Shown piece after piece: positions 7,963 to 16,106 of a stretch of 64,000 nt of DNA. Each line of letters starts with the position of its first letter. The stretch's first letter is position 1. The stretch lies in contig JAWLHE010000005.1 of assembly GCA_041690495.1 (NCBI GenBank), positions 248,001 to 312,000 of the forward strand, in the 5' to 3' direction. The notes below the pieces were generated by a model. That model was not told the DNA's origin. It saw only the letters and a list, made by a program, of their open reading frames with translations, and made no database searches. Both the position numbers and the translations under genes were made by a program. Origin of the DNA: DATAAP01 sp041690495 (GTDB taxonomy: Bacteria > Pseudomonadota > Alphaproteobacteria > CACIAM-22H2).

Positions 7963-8427
7963 TCAGCGAAGCGCCGCGAGTGCACGCAGAAGCTCGCGCT
8001 TGGCGCGGGCGCGCTCGTCCTGCTCGTCGATGTCGCGCGCGACAGCGTTCGCCTTCTCCGCGATCGGCGACTCCATCCCGGGTTCATCGCGCCGCATGTT
8101 GCGGGCGGCGCGGATACGTTCGGTAAGGCGGTCCGCCAGTGGCTCGGCGCGCTCGATCAGATAGGCAAGATCGTCGCGCAGCGACTGGCCTTTTGTGACG
8201 GCCTGCTGCAAGGTCTTGCCGGTCTGCTCGCTCGCGGCCTTGAGTCGCTCCACGCCGGTCTCGGCGCGCTCGGCAGCGCGGTTGAACTCGGCGATGATGC
8301 GCTCGAACTCGGCGCGGTCCCGGCGCCATGCCGAGAGCCGCCGGTTGAGGATTGCGGCGAACACAATGACGGTGACCAGCAGGCCGGCCACAGTCAGATC
8401 GAGCAGAATGCTCATTCCCGAAGACAT
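7963..8427 (-). CDS. DUF6468-type membrane protein of the fliLM operon
   Basis: 154 residues. One membrane helix at about residues 8-28 is followed by a long cytoplasmic or periplasmic coiled coil (about 30-140) rich in Glu, Arg and Ala. Proteins with this layout sit between fliM and motE in many alphaproteobacterial fla operons; their role is not established. It begins 6 bp after the fliM stop. A second ATG four codons later, after TTCGGGA, is also possible. Confidence 0.8.
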   Translation of the reverse strand: MSSGMSILLDLTVAGLLVTVIVFAAILNRRLSAWRRDRAEFERIIAEFNRAAERAETGVERLKAASEQTGKTLQQAVTKGQSLRDDLAYLIERAEPLADRLTERIRAARNMRRDEPGMESPIAEKANAVARDIDEQDERARAKRELLRALAALR

Positions 8428-8432
8428 GCGTG

Positions 8433-9494
8433 CTACTCTTGCTTCTTGACGCTGCGGTCGACGCAGATGGAAACGTTGCTGCCCCGTCGCCCCATGCGGC
8501 CCGCGAACATGGTGCGCTCGCCGCAGCGCAGCTCGACTTCGGAATGCGGCGTCGCGTTCAGCATCAGGCGGGTGCCGACCTTGAACTCGAGCACGTCCTG
8601 CAGCGTCATGCGCTGCTCGTCCAGCACCGCCTGGATGCTCACGTCCGTGTTCCAGAGCTCGCTGGCGAGATGGCTCTCCCAGATCGAATCGCGGCCGAAT
8701 TTCTCGCCCATGAACATCTGCAGCAGCAGCTCGCGCACGGGTTCAAGTGTCGCATAGGGCAACAGAAGCTCGAGGCGGCCGCCGCGGTCGTCCATGTCGA
8801 TGCGCAGACGCGCGACCACGGCCGCGTTGGCGGGACGGGCGATCGTTGCGAAGCGCGGATTCGTCTCGAGGCGTTCGTACTTGAAGAGGACCTTCGACAG
8901 CGGCTCGAAGGCGGCATTCATGTCCGCCAGGACGACGGTCACCAAGCGCTCCACCAGATTGCGCTCGATCGTCGTGTACGGACGCCCTTCGATTCGCATC
9001 GCGGCGGTACCGCGGCGGCCGCCGAGCAATACGTCGACGATCGAATAGATGAGCGCACTGTCGATCGTCAGAAGCCCGTAATTGTCCCATTCCTCGGCCT
9101 TGAACACGCCGAGCATCGCCGGCAGCGGCACCGAATTCAGGTAGTCGCCGAACCGGGTCGAGGTGATGCTGTCGAGCGAGACTTCGACATTGTCCGAGGT
9201 GAAGTTCCGCAGGCTGGTCGTCAGGAGGCGTACGAGACGGTCGTACACGACCTCGAGCATCGGCAGGCGCTCGTAGGAGACGAGCGCGCTGTTGATGATC
9301 GCCTGGAGACCGGTTGTGCCGCCCCCGGCCCCTCCGGCGCCATCGAAGCCCAGCAGGGAATCGATTTCGTCCTGGTTCAAGACCCGCGCGGCGACGGCCT
9401 CCCCCGCATCGCCGGCAGCGTCGCCGGCGGGTTGATCGGCCATGGCCGCCCACTCTGCGGCCACTTTGTCTGCGTCTTCGTTCGTCTCGGCCAT
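8433..9494 (-). CDS. fliM: flagellar motor switch protein FliM
   Basis: 353 residues. The N-terminal part has the CheY-P-binding-like segment LNQDEIDSLLGF (about residues 39-50). The middle domain carries the FliM pattern VYDRLVRLLTTSLRN and TSTRFGDYLNSVPLPAML. The C-terminal SpoA domain (about 275-345) is the part that pairs with FliN. FliM is in the C ring and reverses or stops rotation on CheY-P binding. It lies 31 bp after fliL. Confidence 0.96.
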   Translation of the reverse strand: MAETNEDADKVAAEWAAMADQPAGDAAGDAGEAVAARVLNQDEIDSLLGFDGAGGAGGGTTGLQAIINSALVSYERLPMLEVVYDRLVRLLTTSLRNFTSDNVEVSLDSITSTRFGDYLNSVPLPAMLGVFKAEEWDNYGLLTIDSALIYSIVDVLLGGRRGTAAMRIEGRPYTTIERNLVERLVTVVLADMNAAFEPLSKVLFKYERLETNPRFATIARPANAAVVARLRIDMDDRGGRLELLLPYATLEPVRELLLQMFMGEKFGRDSIWESHLASELWNTDVSIQAVLDEQRMTLQDVLEFKVGTRLMLNATPHSEVELRCGERTMFAGRMGRRGSNVSICVDRSVKKQE

Positions 9495-9525
9495 GCGTAT
9501 TTTGTTTCCGCTCGGATCCAGGCGC

Positions 9526-10086
9526 TTACTGGACGAGCATTTCCTTGAACAGGACGTCGTTGATACGCGCCGGCTGTGCCGCGTTGTTCACGCGCGCCAG
9601 CAATTCCTCGCGCAGCCGGTAAAGCCCCGTCGATCCGCGCAGGTCCTCGACGCGCAGCTCGCGAAGGTAGATCTGGAAATTGTCGACGATACGCGGCATC
9701 ACCGCCTCGATCCGCGGGATGTCCGCAGGATTGTCGAGCTCGAGGCTCACGCTGAGCTTGAGGAAACTCGCGCGCCGGCCCGTGGTGTTGAGATTCACCA
9801 GCATCTCGGGAAGGTTGTAGAAGACGGTCGGTTTCTGCGTCTCCGCCGCGGCCTCCTGCGCCTCGCCGGCGTCATCGCCCAGCACGCTCGACAGCAAGCC
9901 GGCGTAATAGGCGCCGGCGCCCGCACCCCCTAGCAGCATGAGCGGCGCGATGATGAACAGAACCAGCTTTTTACCCGGAAACCGGCGCCGCTGCGGCACC
10001 TGTTCGGCCTCGCCCGTCGCAGCTCCCGTCGCCTCTTCGGCTTCGGCATCCGCCGGCTTCGCGTTCTTCTTCGGGTTGCTGACCAT
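9526..10086 (-). CDS. fliL: flagellar basal body-associated protein FliL
   Basis: 186 residues. A charged cytoplasmic N-terminus is followed by one membrane helix (about residues 40-60) and a periplasmic domain with the FliL pattern YNLPEMLVNLNTTGRRASFLKL. FliL surrounds the stator and supports torque. I choose ATG 10086 because GGAAGG lies six bases upstream; GTG 10092 is also open. First gene of the fliLM operon, divergent from flgF. Confidence 0.93.
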   Translation of the reverse strand: MVSNPKKNAKPADAEAEEATGAATGEAEQVPQRRRFPGKKLVLFIIAPLMLLGGAGAGAYYAGLLSSVLGDDAGEAQEAAAETQKPTVFYNLPEMLVNLNTTGRRASFLKLSVSLELDNPADIPRIEAVMPRIVDNFQIYLRELRVEDLRGSTGLYRLREELLARVNNAAQPARINDVLFKEMLVQ

Positions 10087-10148
10087 AGACACCCTTCCGC
10101 ACCAACACCGGGCGGCTCACAGATATCGAAGGTTTTAGGCGTGGACGG

Positions 10149-10163
10149 TTAATAAGGAGTTGA
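10149..10163 (-). promoter_or_regulatory. CtrA-like box upstream of fliL (one mismatch)
   Basis: TTAA-TAAGGAG-TTGA on the plus strand, one base off the CtrA consensus, 63-77 bp upstream of the fliL ATG. The same TTGA deviation occurs before flbT (25692-25706). Confidence 0.35.
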
Positions 10164-10200
10164 CATCGCAGGTTGTGAGGCGCGTGCGGCAAAACAATCC

Positions 10201-10226
10201 CGGCAAAGTTTTCCACTTCTTTGCCG
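10201..10226 (+). promoter_or_regulatory. inverted repeat upstream of the flgF sigma-54 promoter
   Basis: Perfect 8-bp arms CGGCAAAG and CTTTGCCG separated by 10 bp, with a further CGGCAAAA half-site at 10187-10194. It ends about 50 bp before the -24 element at 10279, where enhancers for sigma-54 promoters commonly sit. The CGGCA core matches the palindromes at the flagellin/fliK and fliF promoters, so I infer a FlbD-type enhancer. Confidence 0.5.
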
Positions 10227-10276
10227 AAAGCTCCGTCAGGGCCGCCACAAAGGGCCAATTTCCGCTGCTCGGGCGG

Positions 10277-10294
10277 TTGGCACGCCTCGTGCAC
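10277..10294 (+). promoter_or_regulatory. sigma-54 promoter for flgFGAH
   Basis: TTGGCACGCCTCGTGCAC: GG at 10279-10280 and GC at 10291-10292, ten bases between, with TGGCACG exactly matching the -24 consensus. It is 48 bp upstream of the flgF start. FlbD (35996-37360) is the likely activator. Confidence 0.8.
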
Positions 10295-10341
10295 ACAACC
10301 CCACCGGACATTGCGGCTAGAACGGCCACACCGGAAGGACA

Positions 10342-11085
10342 ATGGAGAATCCATCCTACATAGCCCTGTCGCATCAGATGGCGCTGCGCCGGCAGATGGA
10401 CGTGATCGCGAACAATCTCGCGAACGTCTCGACGCCCAGCTACAAGGCGGACCGGATCATGTTCGCCGAGCTGGTAGCCGGCCGGGCTCCATACCCGGCG
10501 TCCGGCGTCTCGCGCGGCAAGCTCTCATTCGTCAGCGAGACAGGCATGCTGCGAGACGTCTCGGACGGGACGATGATCCAGACCGGGAATTCGCTCGACC
10601 TCGCCATCAACGGCGCCGGCTACTTCGTGGTCGAGACGCCGGGCGGGCCGCGCTACACGCGCCAGGGCGGATTCCGTCTCGACGACACGGGACGGATCGT
10701 CACCGCCGAGGGCTTCCCCCTGCTCGACGCCAACGATCGGCCGATCTCCGTCCCCCCCGGTGAGAACCGGATCGAGATCACGCCGCAGGGAACGATCACG
10801 ACCGAAGGCGGCGAGATCGGCCGCATCCGCCTCGTCAGCTTCGAGAACGAGCAGGCGCTGCGCAAGCTCGGCTCCGGCCTGTACGAGAGCGAGATGGAGG
10901 CCCTTCCGGCCGGCCCGGGAACCGAGATCCGCCAGGGCATGATCGAGGGCTCGAACGTCAAGGCAGTGCTGGAGGTCACCAGCATGATGGAGATCCTGCG
11001 CCGCTATCAGTCGGCGCAGAAGATGCTCGACACCGAGCACGAGCTGCAGCGCCGCGCCATCGACAAGCTGGCGCGCGTGAGCTGA
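10342..11085 (+). CDS. flgF: flagellar proximal rod protein FlgF
   Basis: 247 residues with the rod/hook N-terminal signature (IANNLANVSTPSYK near residue 25), a central D1 region with the YTRQGGFRLDDTGRIVT pattern, and the C-terminal coiled-coil helix (SMMEILRRYQSAQKMLDTEHEL). A GGAAGGAC site precedes the ATG. It leads flgF-flgG-flgA-flgH and has a clear sigma-54 promoter. Confidence 0.95.
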   Translation: MENPSYIALSHQMALRRQMDVIANNLANVSTPSYKADRIMFAELVAGRAPYPASGVSRGKLSFVSETGMLRDVSDGTMIQTGNSLDLAINGAGYFVVETPGGPRYTRQGGFRLDDTGRIVTAEGFPLLDANDRPISVPPGENRIEITPQGTITTEGGEIGRIRLVSFENEQALRKLGSGLYESEMEALPAGPGTEIRQGMIEGSNVKAVLEVTSMMEILRRYQSAQKMLDTEHELQRRAIDKLARVS

Positions 11086-11116
11086 GAAGACATTACCTAA
11101 GGCAGGAACCACGACC

Positions 11117-11902
11117 ATGAGATCACTGAGCATCGCCGCGACCGGCATGTTGGCGCAGCAGCTGAACGTGGAGACGATCTCCAACAACATCGCCAACATG
11201 AACACGACGTCGTTCAAGCGGCAGCGTGCGGAGTTCCAGGACCTGCTCTACCAGACGCAGCGCCGGGCGGGCACGGCGTCGGCCGACAACGGCGCGGTGG
11301 TGCCGTCGGGCATCCAGATCGGCCTCGGCGTCAAGGCCGCGGCGGTCTACCGCGTCACCGAGCAGGGCAACCTGACGACGACGGGCAACACGCTCGACCT
11401 GGCCATGCAGGGCAAGGGCTTCTTCCAGATCGAGCTGCCGAGCGGCGAGACCGGCTATACCCGCGCCGGGTCGTTCCAGCTCAGCGCCGACGGCAAGATC
11501 GTCACTGCCGACGGCTATGCCGTCAAAGGCGGCGGCACCATTCCGAAGGATGCGATCGACGTCACGATCAACTCGACCGGCGAGGTGCTGGTCAAGAAGA
11601 GCGGCCAGTCCGATCCGCAGCGCGTCGGCCAGTTCGAACTGGCGACTTTCGCCAACGACGCCGGCTTGCAGGCGCTCGGCGGCAACCTGTTCACCCAGAC
11701 CACCGCCTCTGGCGAACCCGTGACCGGCACCGCCGGCAAGGCGGGGCTCGGCACCGTGCTGCAGGGCTTCCTGGAGACCTCGAACGTCAACACTGTTGCC
11801 GAAGTCACCAACCTGATCACCGCGCAGCGCGCCTACGAAATGAACTCGAAAGTCATCCAGGCCTCGGACGAAATGCTCGGCACTCTGAACCAGCTGCGCT
11901 AG
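11117..11902 (+). CDS. flgG: flagellar distal rod protein FlgG
   Basis: 261 residues, the usual length for FlgG. Seen: the N-terminal SIAATGMLAQQLNVETISNN start, the rod signature NIANMNTTSFKRQRAEFQDL (residues 23-42), the YTRAGSFQLSADGKIVT core, and the C-terminal AYEMNSKVIQASDEML helix. It forms the straight distal rod through the P and L rings. It lies 31 bp after flgF and 10 bp before flgA. Confidence 0.97.
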   Translation: MRSLSIAATGMLAQQLNVETISNNIANMNTTSFKRQRAEFQDLLYQTQRRAGTASADNGAVVPSGIQIGLGVKAAAVYRVTEQGNLTTTGNTLDLAMQGKGFFQIELPSGETGYTRAGSFQLSADGKIVTADGYAVKGGGTIPKDAIDVTINSTGEVLVKKSGQSDPQRVGQFELATFANDAGLQALGGNLFTQTTASGEPVTGTAGKAGLGTVLQGFLETSNVNTVAEVTNLITAQRAYEMNSKVIQASDEMLGTLNQLR

Positions 11903-11912
11903 GACGACGCGA

Positions 11913-12854
11913 ATGAAATCCTTCTTCCTCGCATTGATACTGACGGCCGTCGCCATGACGTCGACCGCCGACGCAGCCGCACTGCGCCCGCAGGTCACGG
12001 TCGACGACAGCGTCATCCGGCTGGGCGACATCTTCGAGGATGTCGGAGCCAGCGCCGACATCGCGATCGCGCACGCCCCCGCCCCCGGCCGCCGCACGAC
12101 GTTCGACGTGGCGACGCTGGCGAAGATCGCACGCGCCTACCGGATCGCCTGGAATCCGCGGAGCCGGTTCGATCGTGTCGTCGTCGAACGCGCCGGCCGG
12201 GTCGTCGAGAAACCAGAGATCGTCGCTCGTCTGGCCGAGACGCTGCGCGCCGAAGGCATGCAGCGCGAGTCCGAGATCGAGCTGTCGACGCGCCATCTCG
12301 AGGTGGCGGTGGCACTCGATGCACCGCCCACCGTCGATATCCGCGACCTGCATTTCGACCGGCGGAGCGGGCGCTTCTCCGCACTTCTGCTCGTCGGCGG
12401 CGACCATCCGTCGGCGCAGCGCCTCGCCCTCAATGGCCGCGTGCACGAGACGATGCCGGTTCCCATGCTGCGGCGCATGGTCGGCTCAGGCGAGATCATC
12501 CGCAAGGACAACATCGAGATGATCCGCGTCCGCGAGGATCGCGTCGGCCGGGACATCGTCATCGACCCGCAACGGCTGGTTGGCATGACGCCGCGCGGGC
12601 GCCTGCGGGCGGGCGAACCGATCCGCAACGGCGACATCCGCGCCCCGGTCATCGTGTCGCGCAACAGCACGGTCACGATCGTGCTGCATACGGGTCACAT
12701 GACGCTGACCGCCCAGGGCCGCGCCAATGAAGACGGCGCCAGGGGCGACAGCATCCGCGTCGTCAACCTGCAGAGCAAGAAGACGATCGAGGCGGTCGTA
12801 TCGGGCAATGATCTCGTGACCGTTCAATTCGGCATGCATTCAGCCGTGAACTGA
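11913..12854 (+). CDS. flgA: flagellar P-ring assembly chaperone FlgA
   Basis: 313 residues, longer than the enteric protein, with a signal peptide (about residues 1-20) and a C-terminal SAF domain from about residue 185 (VPMLRRMVGSGEIIRKDNIEM) followed by a beta-rich tail ending NDLVTVQFGMHSAVN. FlgA acts in the periplasm to assist FlgI polymerisation into the P ring. It is in the flgFGAH operon, 10 bp after flgG and 11 bp before flgH. Confidence 0.93.
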   Translation: MKSFFLALILTAVAMTSTADAAALRPQVTVDDSVIRLGDIFEDVGASADIAIAHAPAPGRRTTFDVATLAKIARAYRIAWNPRSRFDRVVVERAGRVVEKPEIVARLAETLRAEGMQRESEIELSTRHLEVAVALDAPPTVDIRDLHFDRRSGRFSALLLVGGDHPSAQRLALNGRVHETMPVPMLRRMVGSGEIIRKDNIEMIRVREDRVGRDIVIDPQRLVGMTPRGRLRAGEPIRNGDIRAPVIVSRNSTVTIVLHTGHMTLTAQGRANEDGARGDSIRVVNLQSKKTIEAVVSGNDLVTVQFGMHSAVN

Positions 12855-12865
12855 GGACCTGCAGC

Positions 12866-13636
12866 ATGTTTCAGCACCCCTCGACCACCTCCGCCCTGCG
12901 CCTCGGCGCGGCCTTGCTGCTCGCTGCCGGGCTGAGTGCCTGCAATACCATCACGCGGCTGTCGCAGGTCGGCGCAGAGCCGAAACTGTCGAAAATCGAG
13001 AACCCGGCGGCGAACCAGCCGGCGGTGACAATGCCGATGCCGACACCGACGCCCGTGGAGCGGCAGGCCAACTCGCTATGGCGGCCCGGCGCGCGCGCGT
13101 TCTTCAAGGACCAGCGCGCCAACCAGATCGGCGACATCCTGACGGTAACCATCAACATCGCGGACACCGCCAGCCTGACCAACAGCACCACCAGGACCCG
13201 CAACAACTCCGAATCCGCCGATACGACGAACCTGCTGGGATACGAGCGCAAGCTGTGGGAACGCCTGCCCGGCAACAACAACGCAACCCTCGATCCGTCC
13301 GCCCTGATCAACCTCGGCAGCCAGTCGAACAGCACCGGTACCGGGCAGATCACCCGCCAGGACACGATAGCGCTGCGCGTCGCCGCGGTAGTTTCGCAGA
13401 TCCTGCCGAACGGCAATCTCGTCGTGCAGGGCAGCCAGGAGGTCCGGGTCAACTACGAGACGCGCGTGCTGCAGATTGCGGGCGTGATCCGGCCCCAGGA
13501 CATCCGGTCCGACAACGAAATCCCCTATGACCGTGTCGCCGAGGCGCGGATCGCCTACGGCGGCCGCGGCCAGATCACGGACATGCAGCAGCCGCGCTGG
13601 GGCCAGCAGATCTACGATATCCTGTTCCCGTTCTGA
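12866..13636 (+). CDS. flgH: flagellar L-ring lipoprotein FlgH
   Basis: 256 residues. A lipoprotein signal peptide ends in a lipobox LSAC with acylated Cys at residue 26. The mature protein shows FlgH patterns: SLWRPGARAFFKDQRANQIGD, LTVTINIADTASL, and near the end GVIRPQDIRSDNEIPYDRVAEARI in parts. It forms the outer-membrane L ring. Last gene of its operon, followed by a strong hairpin. Confidence 0.97.
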   Translation: MFQHPSTTSALRLGAALLLAAGLSACNTITRLSQVGAEPKLSKIENPAANQPAVTMPMPTPTPVERQANSLWRPGARAFFKDQRANQIGDILTVTINIADTASLTNSTTRTRNNSESADTTNLLGYERKLWERLPGNNNATLDPSALINLGSQSNSTGTGQITRQDTIALRVAAVVSQILPNGNLVVQGSQEVRVNYETRVLQIAGVIRPQDIRSDNEIPYDRVAEARIAYGGRGQITDMQQPRWGQQIYDILFPF

Positions 13637-13672
13637 GTCCGACGACGCAAGGAGTCCGTTGGCGCAAACGTG

Positions 13673-13704
13673 CAGGGCCCCACCCGTTTCCGGGTGGGGC
13701 CCTG
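13673..13704 (+). terminator. bidirectional terminator between flgH and dksA
   Basis: Perfect 13-bp stem CAGGGCCCCACCC / GGGTGGGGCCCTG with a six-base loop GTTTCC, followed by GATGTTT on the plus strand. It lies between convergent flgH and dksA. Confidence 0.75.
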
Positions 13705-13718
13705 GATGTTTCCCGGGC

Positions 13719-14249
13719 CTATTCGTCGCGCTGGGTGCGCTCGAGCCGCTCGTGACGCTCCTGGGCTTCGATACTCAAGGTCGCGATCGGACGGGCTTCG
13801 AGCCGCTTGATGCTGATCGGCTCCGCCGTCTCCTCGCAGTAGCCGTAGCTGCCGTCCTCGATGCGGCGCAGGGCTTCGTCGATCTTCACGATGAGCTTGC
13901 GCTCGCGATCGCGCGTGCGAAGCTCCGTAAAGCGGTCGGTCTCGAGCGATGCGCGATCCGTGATGTCCGCCTCATGCAGGCTTTCCTGCTGCAGATGGCT
14001 CAGCGTCTCCGAAGATTCGCGGAGAAGCTCACCCCGCCAGCGCATGAGCTTCTGGCGGAAATACTCCCGCATCACGGGATTCATGAACGGCTCGTCTTCC
14101 GTGGGCCGGTAGTCCGGCGGCAGCAGCGGATAAGTCATGGACTCAGGCGACGTTTGTTCAGTGGCGGAACGTGCCGGAGTATATGAATCGGGCGAGGCGG
14201 CTTCAAGGCGCGACTGCGCCTGCCGGCCCGACCTTCGCACCCTGTCCAT
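13719..14249 (-). CDS. dksA: DksA/TraR-family RNA polymerase-binding regulator
   Basis: 176 residues from the ATG at 14249, which overlaps the fliX stop (TAATG). An internal start at 14138 would give 139 residues beginning MTYPLLPPDY, closer to the family length. A coiled coil (about 75-125 of the long form) precedes the globular part with IEDGSYGYCEETAEP and LEARPIATLSIEAQERHER. Only one of the four zinc-finger cysteines of classical DksA is kept, so it should fold without zinc. DksA modulates transcription with ppGpp; co-expression with FliX suggests a role in flagellar timing. Confidence 0.88.
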   Translation of the reverse strand: MDRVRRSGRQAQSRLEAASPDSYTPARSATEQTSPESMTYPLLPPDYRPTEDEPFMNPVMREYFRQKLMRWRGELLRESSETLSHLQQESLHEADITDRASLETDRFTELRTRDRERKLIVKIDEALRRIEDGSYGYCEETAEPISIKRLEARPIATLSIEAQERHERLERTQRDE

Positions 14250-14680
14250 TAGCGGTCCCCCAGGCGGTTATCGAGTTTCGCCAGTTCGACTTCGGCCCGG
14301 AGTTCGATCTCGTCGAGCACCTCGATCAACTCCGGACTCGTCACTTCCGGCCGGCGCGTCCGGACGAGGCCGGCGAGCCGAATGATCGAGTCGCGCGACA
14401 ATGTGCCGGCGAGCAGGCCATCGCGCAGCGCATCGAGCTCGTCGAGAATGTCCTCCGCCCGCTTTGCGGCGCGTTTGCGGCCGCCGCTCAGCGGATCGTC
14501 GACCTCCTGGATCGAAAGGAATGCATTGATCGGACCGACCGGGCCGCTGCCGCTCACGCCTGATGCCGTCGTCGATGTATCCAGATGGCGCGCGAACTCG
14601 CCCGTGCGCGTACTGCCGCTGCGCTCCGCGCGGCGCGCAGAGCCTGCGGAACGCGCAGGGCCGGTCGGGTCGATCTTCAT
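14249..14680 (-). CDS. fliX: flagellar assembly regulator FliX
   Basis: 143 residues, matching the roughly 140-residue FliX of Caulobacter, which links basal-body assembly to activation of FlbD. Seen: an N-terminal MKIDPTGPARS start, a Ser/Thr/Gly-rich variable stretch to about residue 60, then the conserved helical part with ILDELDALRDGLLAGTLS and a C-terminal VLDEIELRAEVELAKL. Upstream in-frame sequence is unlikely coding; ATG 14680 has GAGG at a good distance. A perfect CtrA box and a two-state hairpin leader lie upstream. Confidence 0.88.
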   Translation of the reverse strand: MKIDPTGPARSAGSARRAERSGSTRTGEFARHLDTSTTASGVSGSGPVGPINAFLSIQEVDDPLSGGRKRAAKRAEDILDELDALRDGLLAGTLSRDSIIRLAGLVRTRRPEVTSPELIEVLDEIELRAEVELAKLDNRLGDR

Positions 14681-14700
14681 CGTGCGCGCCTCGTGAGCGG

Positions 14701-14736
14701 TCGCGTCGCCTTGGAAAGCGACGCGAGGGTCGCTTT
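14701..14736 (-). promoter_or_regulatory. fliX leader with two mutually exclusive hairpins
   Basis: Arms 14701-14709 (TCGCGTCGC) and 14718-14726 (GCGACGCGA) pair perfectly over 9 bp. Arms 14715-14722 (AAAGCGAC) and 14729-14736 (GTCGCTTT) pair perfectly over 8 bp. They share 14718-14722, so only one can form at a time. On the fliX transcript the pair lies 21 bases before the start codon. A regulatory role is inferred. Confidence 0.4.
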
Positions 14737-14742
14737 TTGTCC

Positions 14743-14757
14743 TTAAAAACGGGTTAA
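14743..14757 (-). promoter_or_regulatory. perfect CtrA box upstream of fliX-dksA
   Basis: TTAA-AAACGGG-TTAA, exact to the CtrA consensus, 63-77 bp upstream of the fliX ATG. In Caulobacter fliX is an early, CtrA-dependent flagellar gene, which agrees with this position. Confidence 0.62.
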
Positions 14758-14878
14758 GGCAAGTTCGCGGCAGAATTTTCCCGAAAACCGGGACGACTTT
14801 GCCCATCCGCCGTCCGCGCGCCGGGGGCGGACAACACTAATCCACTGAACTAATTGGTATTTCGTCGCTTGGCCCAAA

Positions 14879-14894
14879 TGGCACATGGTTCGCA
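14879..14894 (+). promoter_or_regulatory. sigma-54 promoter for flgI operon
   Basis: TGGCACATGGTTCGCA: GG at 14880-14881 and GC at 14892-14893, ten bases apart, with TGGCAC exact. It is 58 bp before the flgI ATG. Degenerate CGGCA-type half-sites at about 14757-14803 (for example CGGCAGAATTTTCCCG at 14769-14784) could be the enhancer. Confidence 0.75.
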
Positions 14895-14951
14895 ACGGGA
14901 TTAGCGACCCGTTCCCCCCTCACCCTAAGGCAGAACGCCCGGGAAAGGACC

Positions 14952-16106
14952 ATGGCAATTCGACGTCTCTTTTCGCTGCGCCGCGCCACATTTGCCCGCC
15001 TCGCCGCACTTGTGCTGGGCGTGCTGGCCATCGTGGCTCCATCCGCCGCCGAGGCGCGTTCGCGCATCAAGGACATCGCCGATTTCGAGGGCGTCCGGCA
15101 GAACATGCTGATCGGATACGGGCTCGTGATCGGCCTCAATGGCACCGGAGACACGATCAACAACTCGCCGTTCACACAGCAGAGCCTGATCGGCATGCTG
15201 GAACGCCTCGGCGTCAATACCCGCGACATCGCCAGCACCCTACGGACGCGCAACGTCGCGGCCGTCATGGTGACCGCAACCCTGCCCGCCTTCGCCCGCC
15301 AGGGAACCCGGGTCGACATCACCGTCGGCGCGCTCGGCGACGCGACCAGCCTGCTCGGCGGCACGCTCCTGGTCACGCCGATGCTCGGCGCCGACGGGGA
15401 GGTCTACGCAGTCGCTCAGGGACCGATCGCCGTCTCGGGCTTCAGCGCCGCCGGCAGCGCTGCAAGCGTCACCAAGGGCACGCCGACCGCCGGACGCATC
15501 GCCAATGGCGGCATCGTCGAGCGGGAGCTCGGATTTCAGCTTTCGTCGCTGCGCAGCGTGAACATCGCGCTCCGCAACCCCGATCTGACGACGGCCCGCC
15601 GCGTCGCCCAGGCGATCAACGCCTTTATCGGCTCGGCCATGGCCCGGCCGCTTGACCCCGGCACGATCATGCTGAGCGTGCCGGCGGCGCGCCAGGGCGA
15701 CATCGTCGGCCTGATGACCGACATCGAGCAGCTCACGGTCGAGCCGGATCAGCAGGCAAAAGTGGTCATCGACGAGCGCTCGGGCACAATCGTGATGGGC
15801 GAGAACGTGCGCATCAGCACCGTGGCGATCGCGCAGGGCAACCTGACGATCCGCATCACGGAAACGCCCCAGGTCTCGCAGCCCAATCCATTCTCTTCGA
15901 CCGGCACCACCACGGTCGTCAACCGCACCGACATCGAGATCGACGAGAACGGCCAGCGCCGACTCGCGGTCCTGCCCGGCAGCGTCACTCTCCAGGAGCT
16001 GGTCAACGGCCTCAATGCGCTTGGCATCGGTCCACGCGACATGATCGCCATCCTGCAGGCCATCAAGGCTGCCGGCGCGCTCCAGGCCGAGATCGAGGTG
16101 TTGTGA
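14952..16106 (+). CDS. flgI: flagellar P-ring protein FlgI
   Basis: 384 residues, normal for FlgI. A signal peptide (about residues 1-36, ends SAAEA) is followed by the family hallmark RIKDIADFEGVRQNMLIGYG and GLVIGLNGTGDT, with the GDATSLLGGTLLVTPM segment later. It polymerises into the periplasmic P ring around the rod. Its stop overlaps the next start (ATGA at 16103-16106). First gene of flgI-flgJ-flgN-like-flgK-flgL under a sigma-54 promoter. Confidence 0.97.
   Translation: MAIRRLFSLRRATFARLAALVLGVLAIVAPSAAEARSRIKDIADFEGVRQNMLIGYGLVIGLNGTGDTINNSPFTQQSLIGMLERLGVNTRDIASTLRTRNVAAVMVTATLPAFARQGTRVDITVGALGDATSLLGGTLLVTPMLGADGEVYAVAQGPIAVSGFSAAGSAASVTKGTPTAGRIANGGIVERELGFQLSSLRSVNIALRNPDLTTARRVAQAINAFIGSAMARPLDPGTIMLSVPAARQGDIVGLMTDIEQLTVEPDQQAKVVIDERSGTIVMGENVRISTVAIAQGNLTIRITETPQVSQPNPFSSTGTTTVVNRTDIEIDENGQRRLAVLPGSVTLQELVNGLNALGIGPRDMIAILQAIKAAGALQAEIEVL

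Noticed and set aside
10160..10165. TTGACA, a perfect -35 hexamer, before flgF
   Set aside because: No -10-like hexamer occurs 16-18 bp downstream, and a strong sigma-54 promoter is closer to the gene.
14715..14738. Hairpin followed by TTTTT on the plus strand, like an intrinsic terminator
   Set aside because: No plus-strand gene ends upstream of it; the hairpin is better explained as part of the fliX leader on the minus strand.
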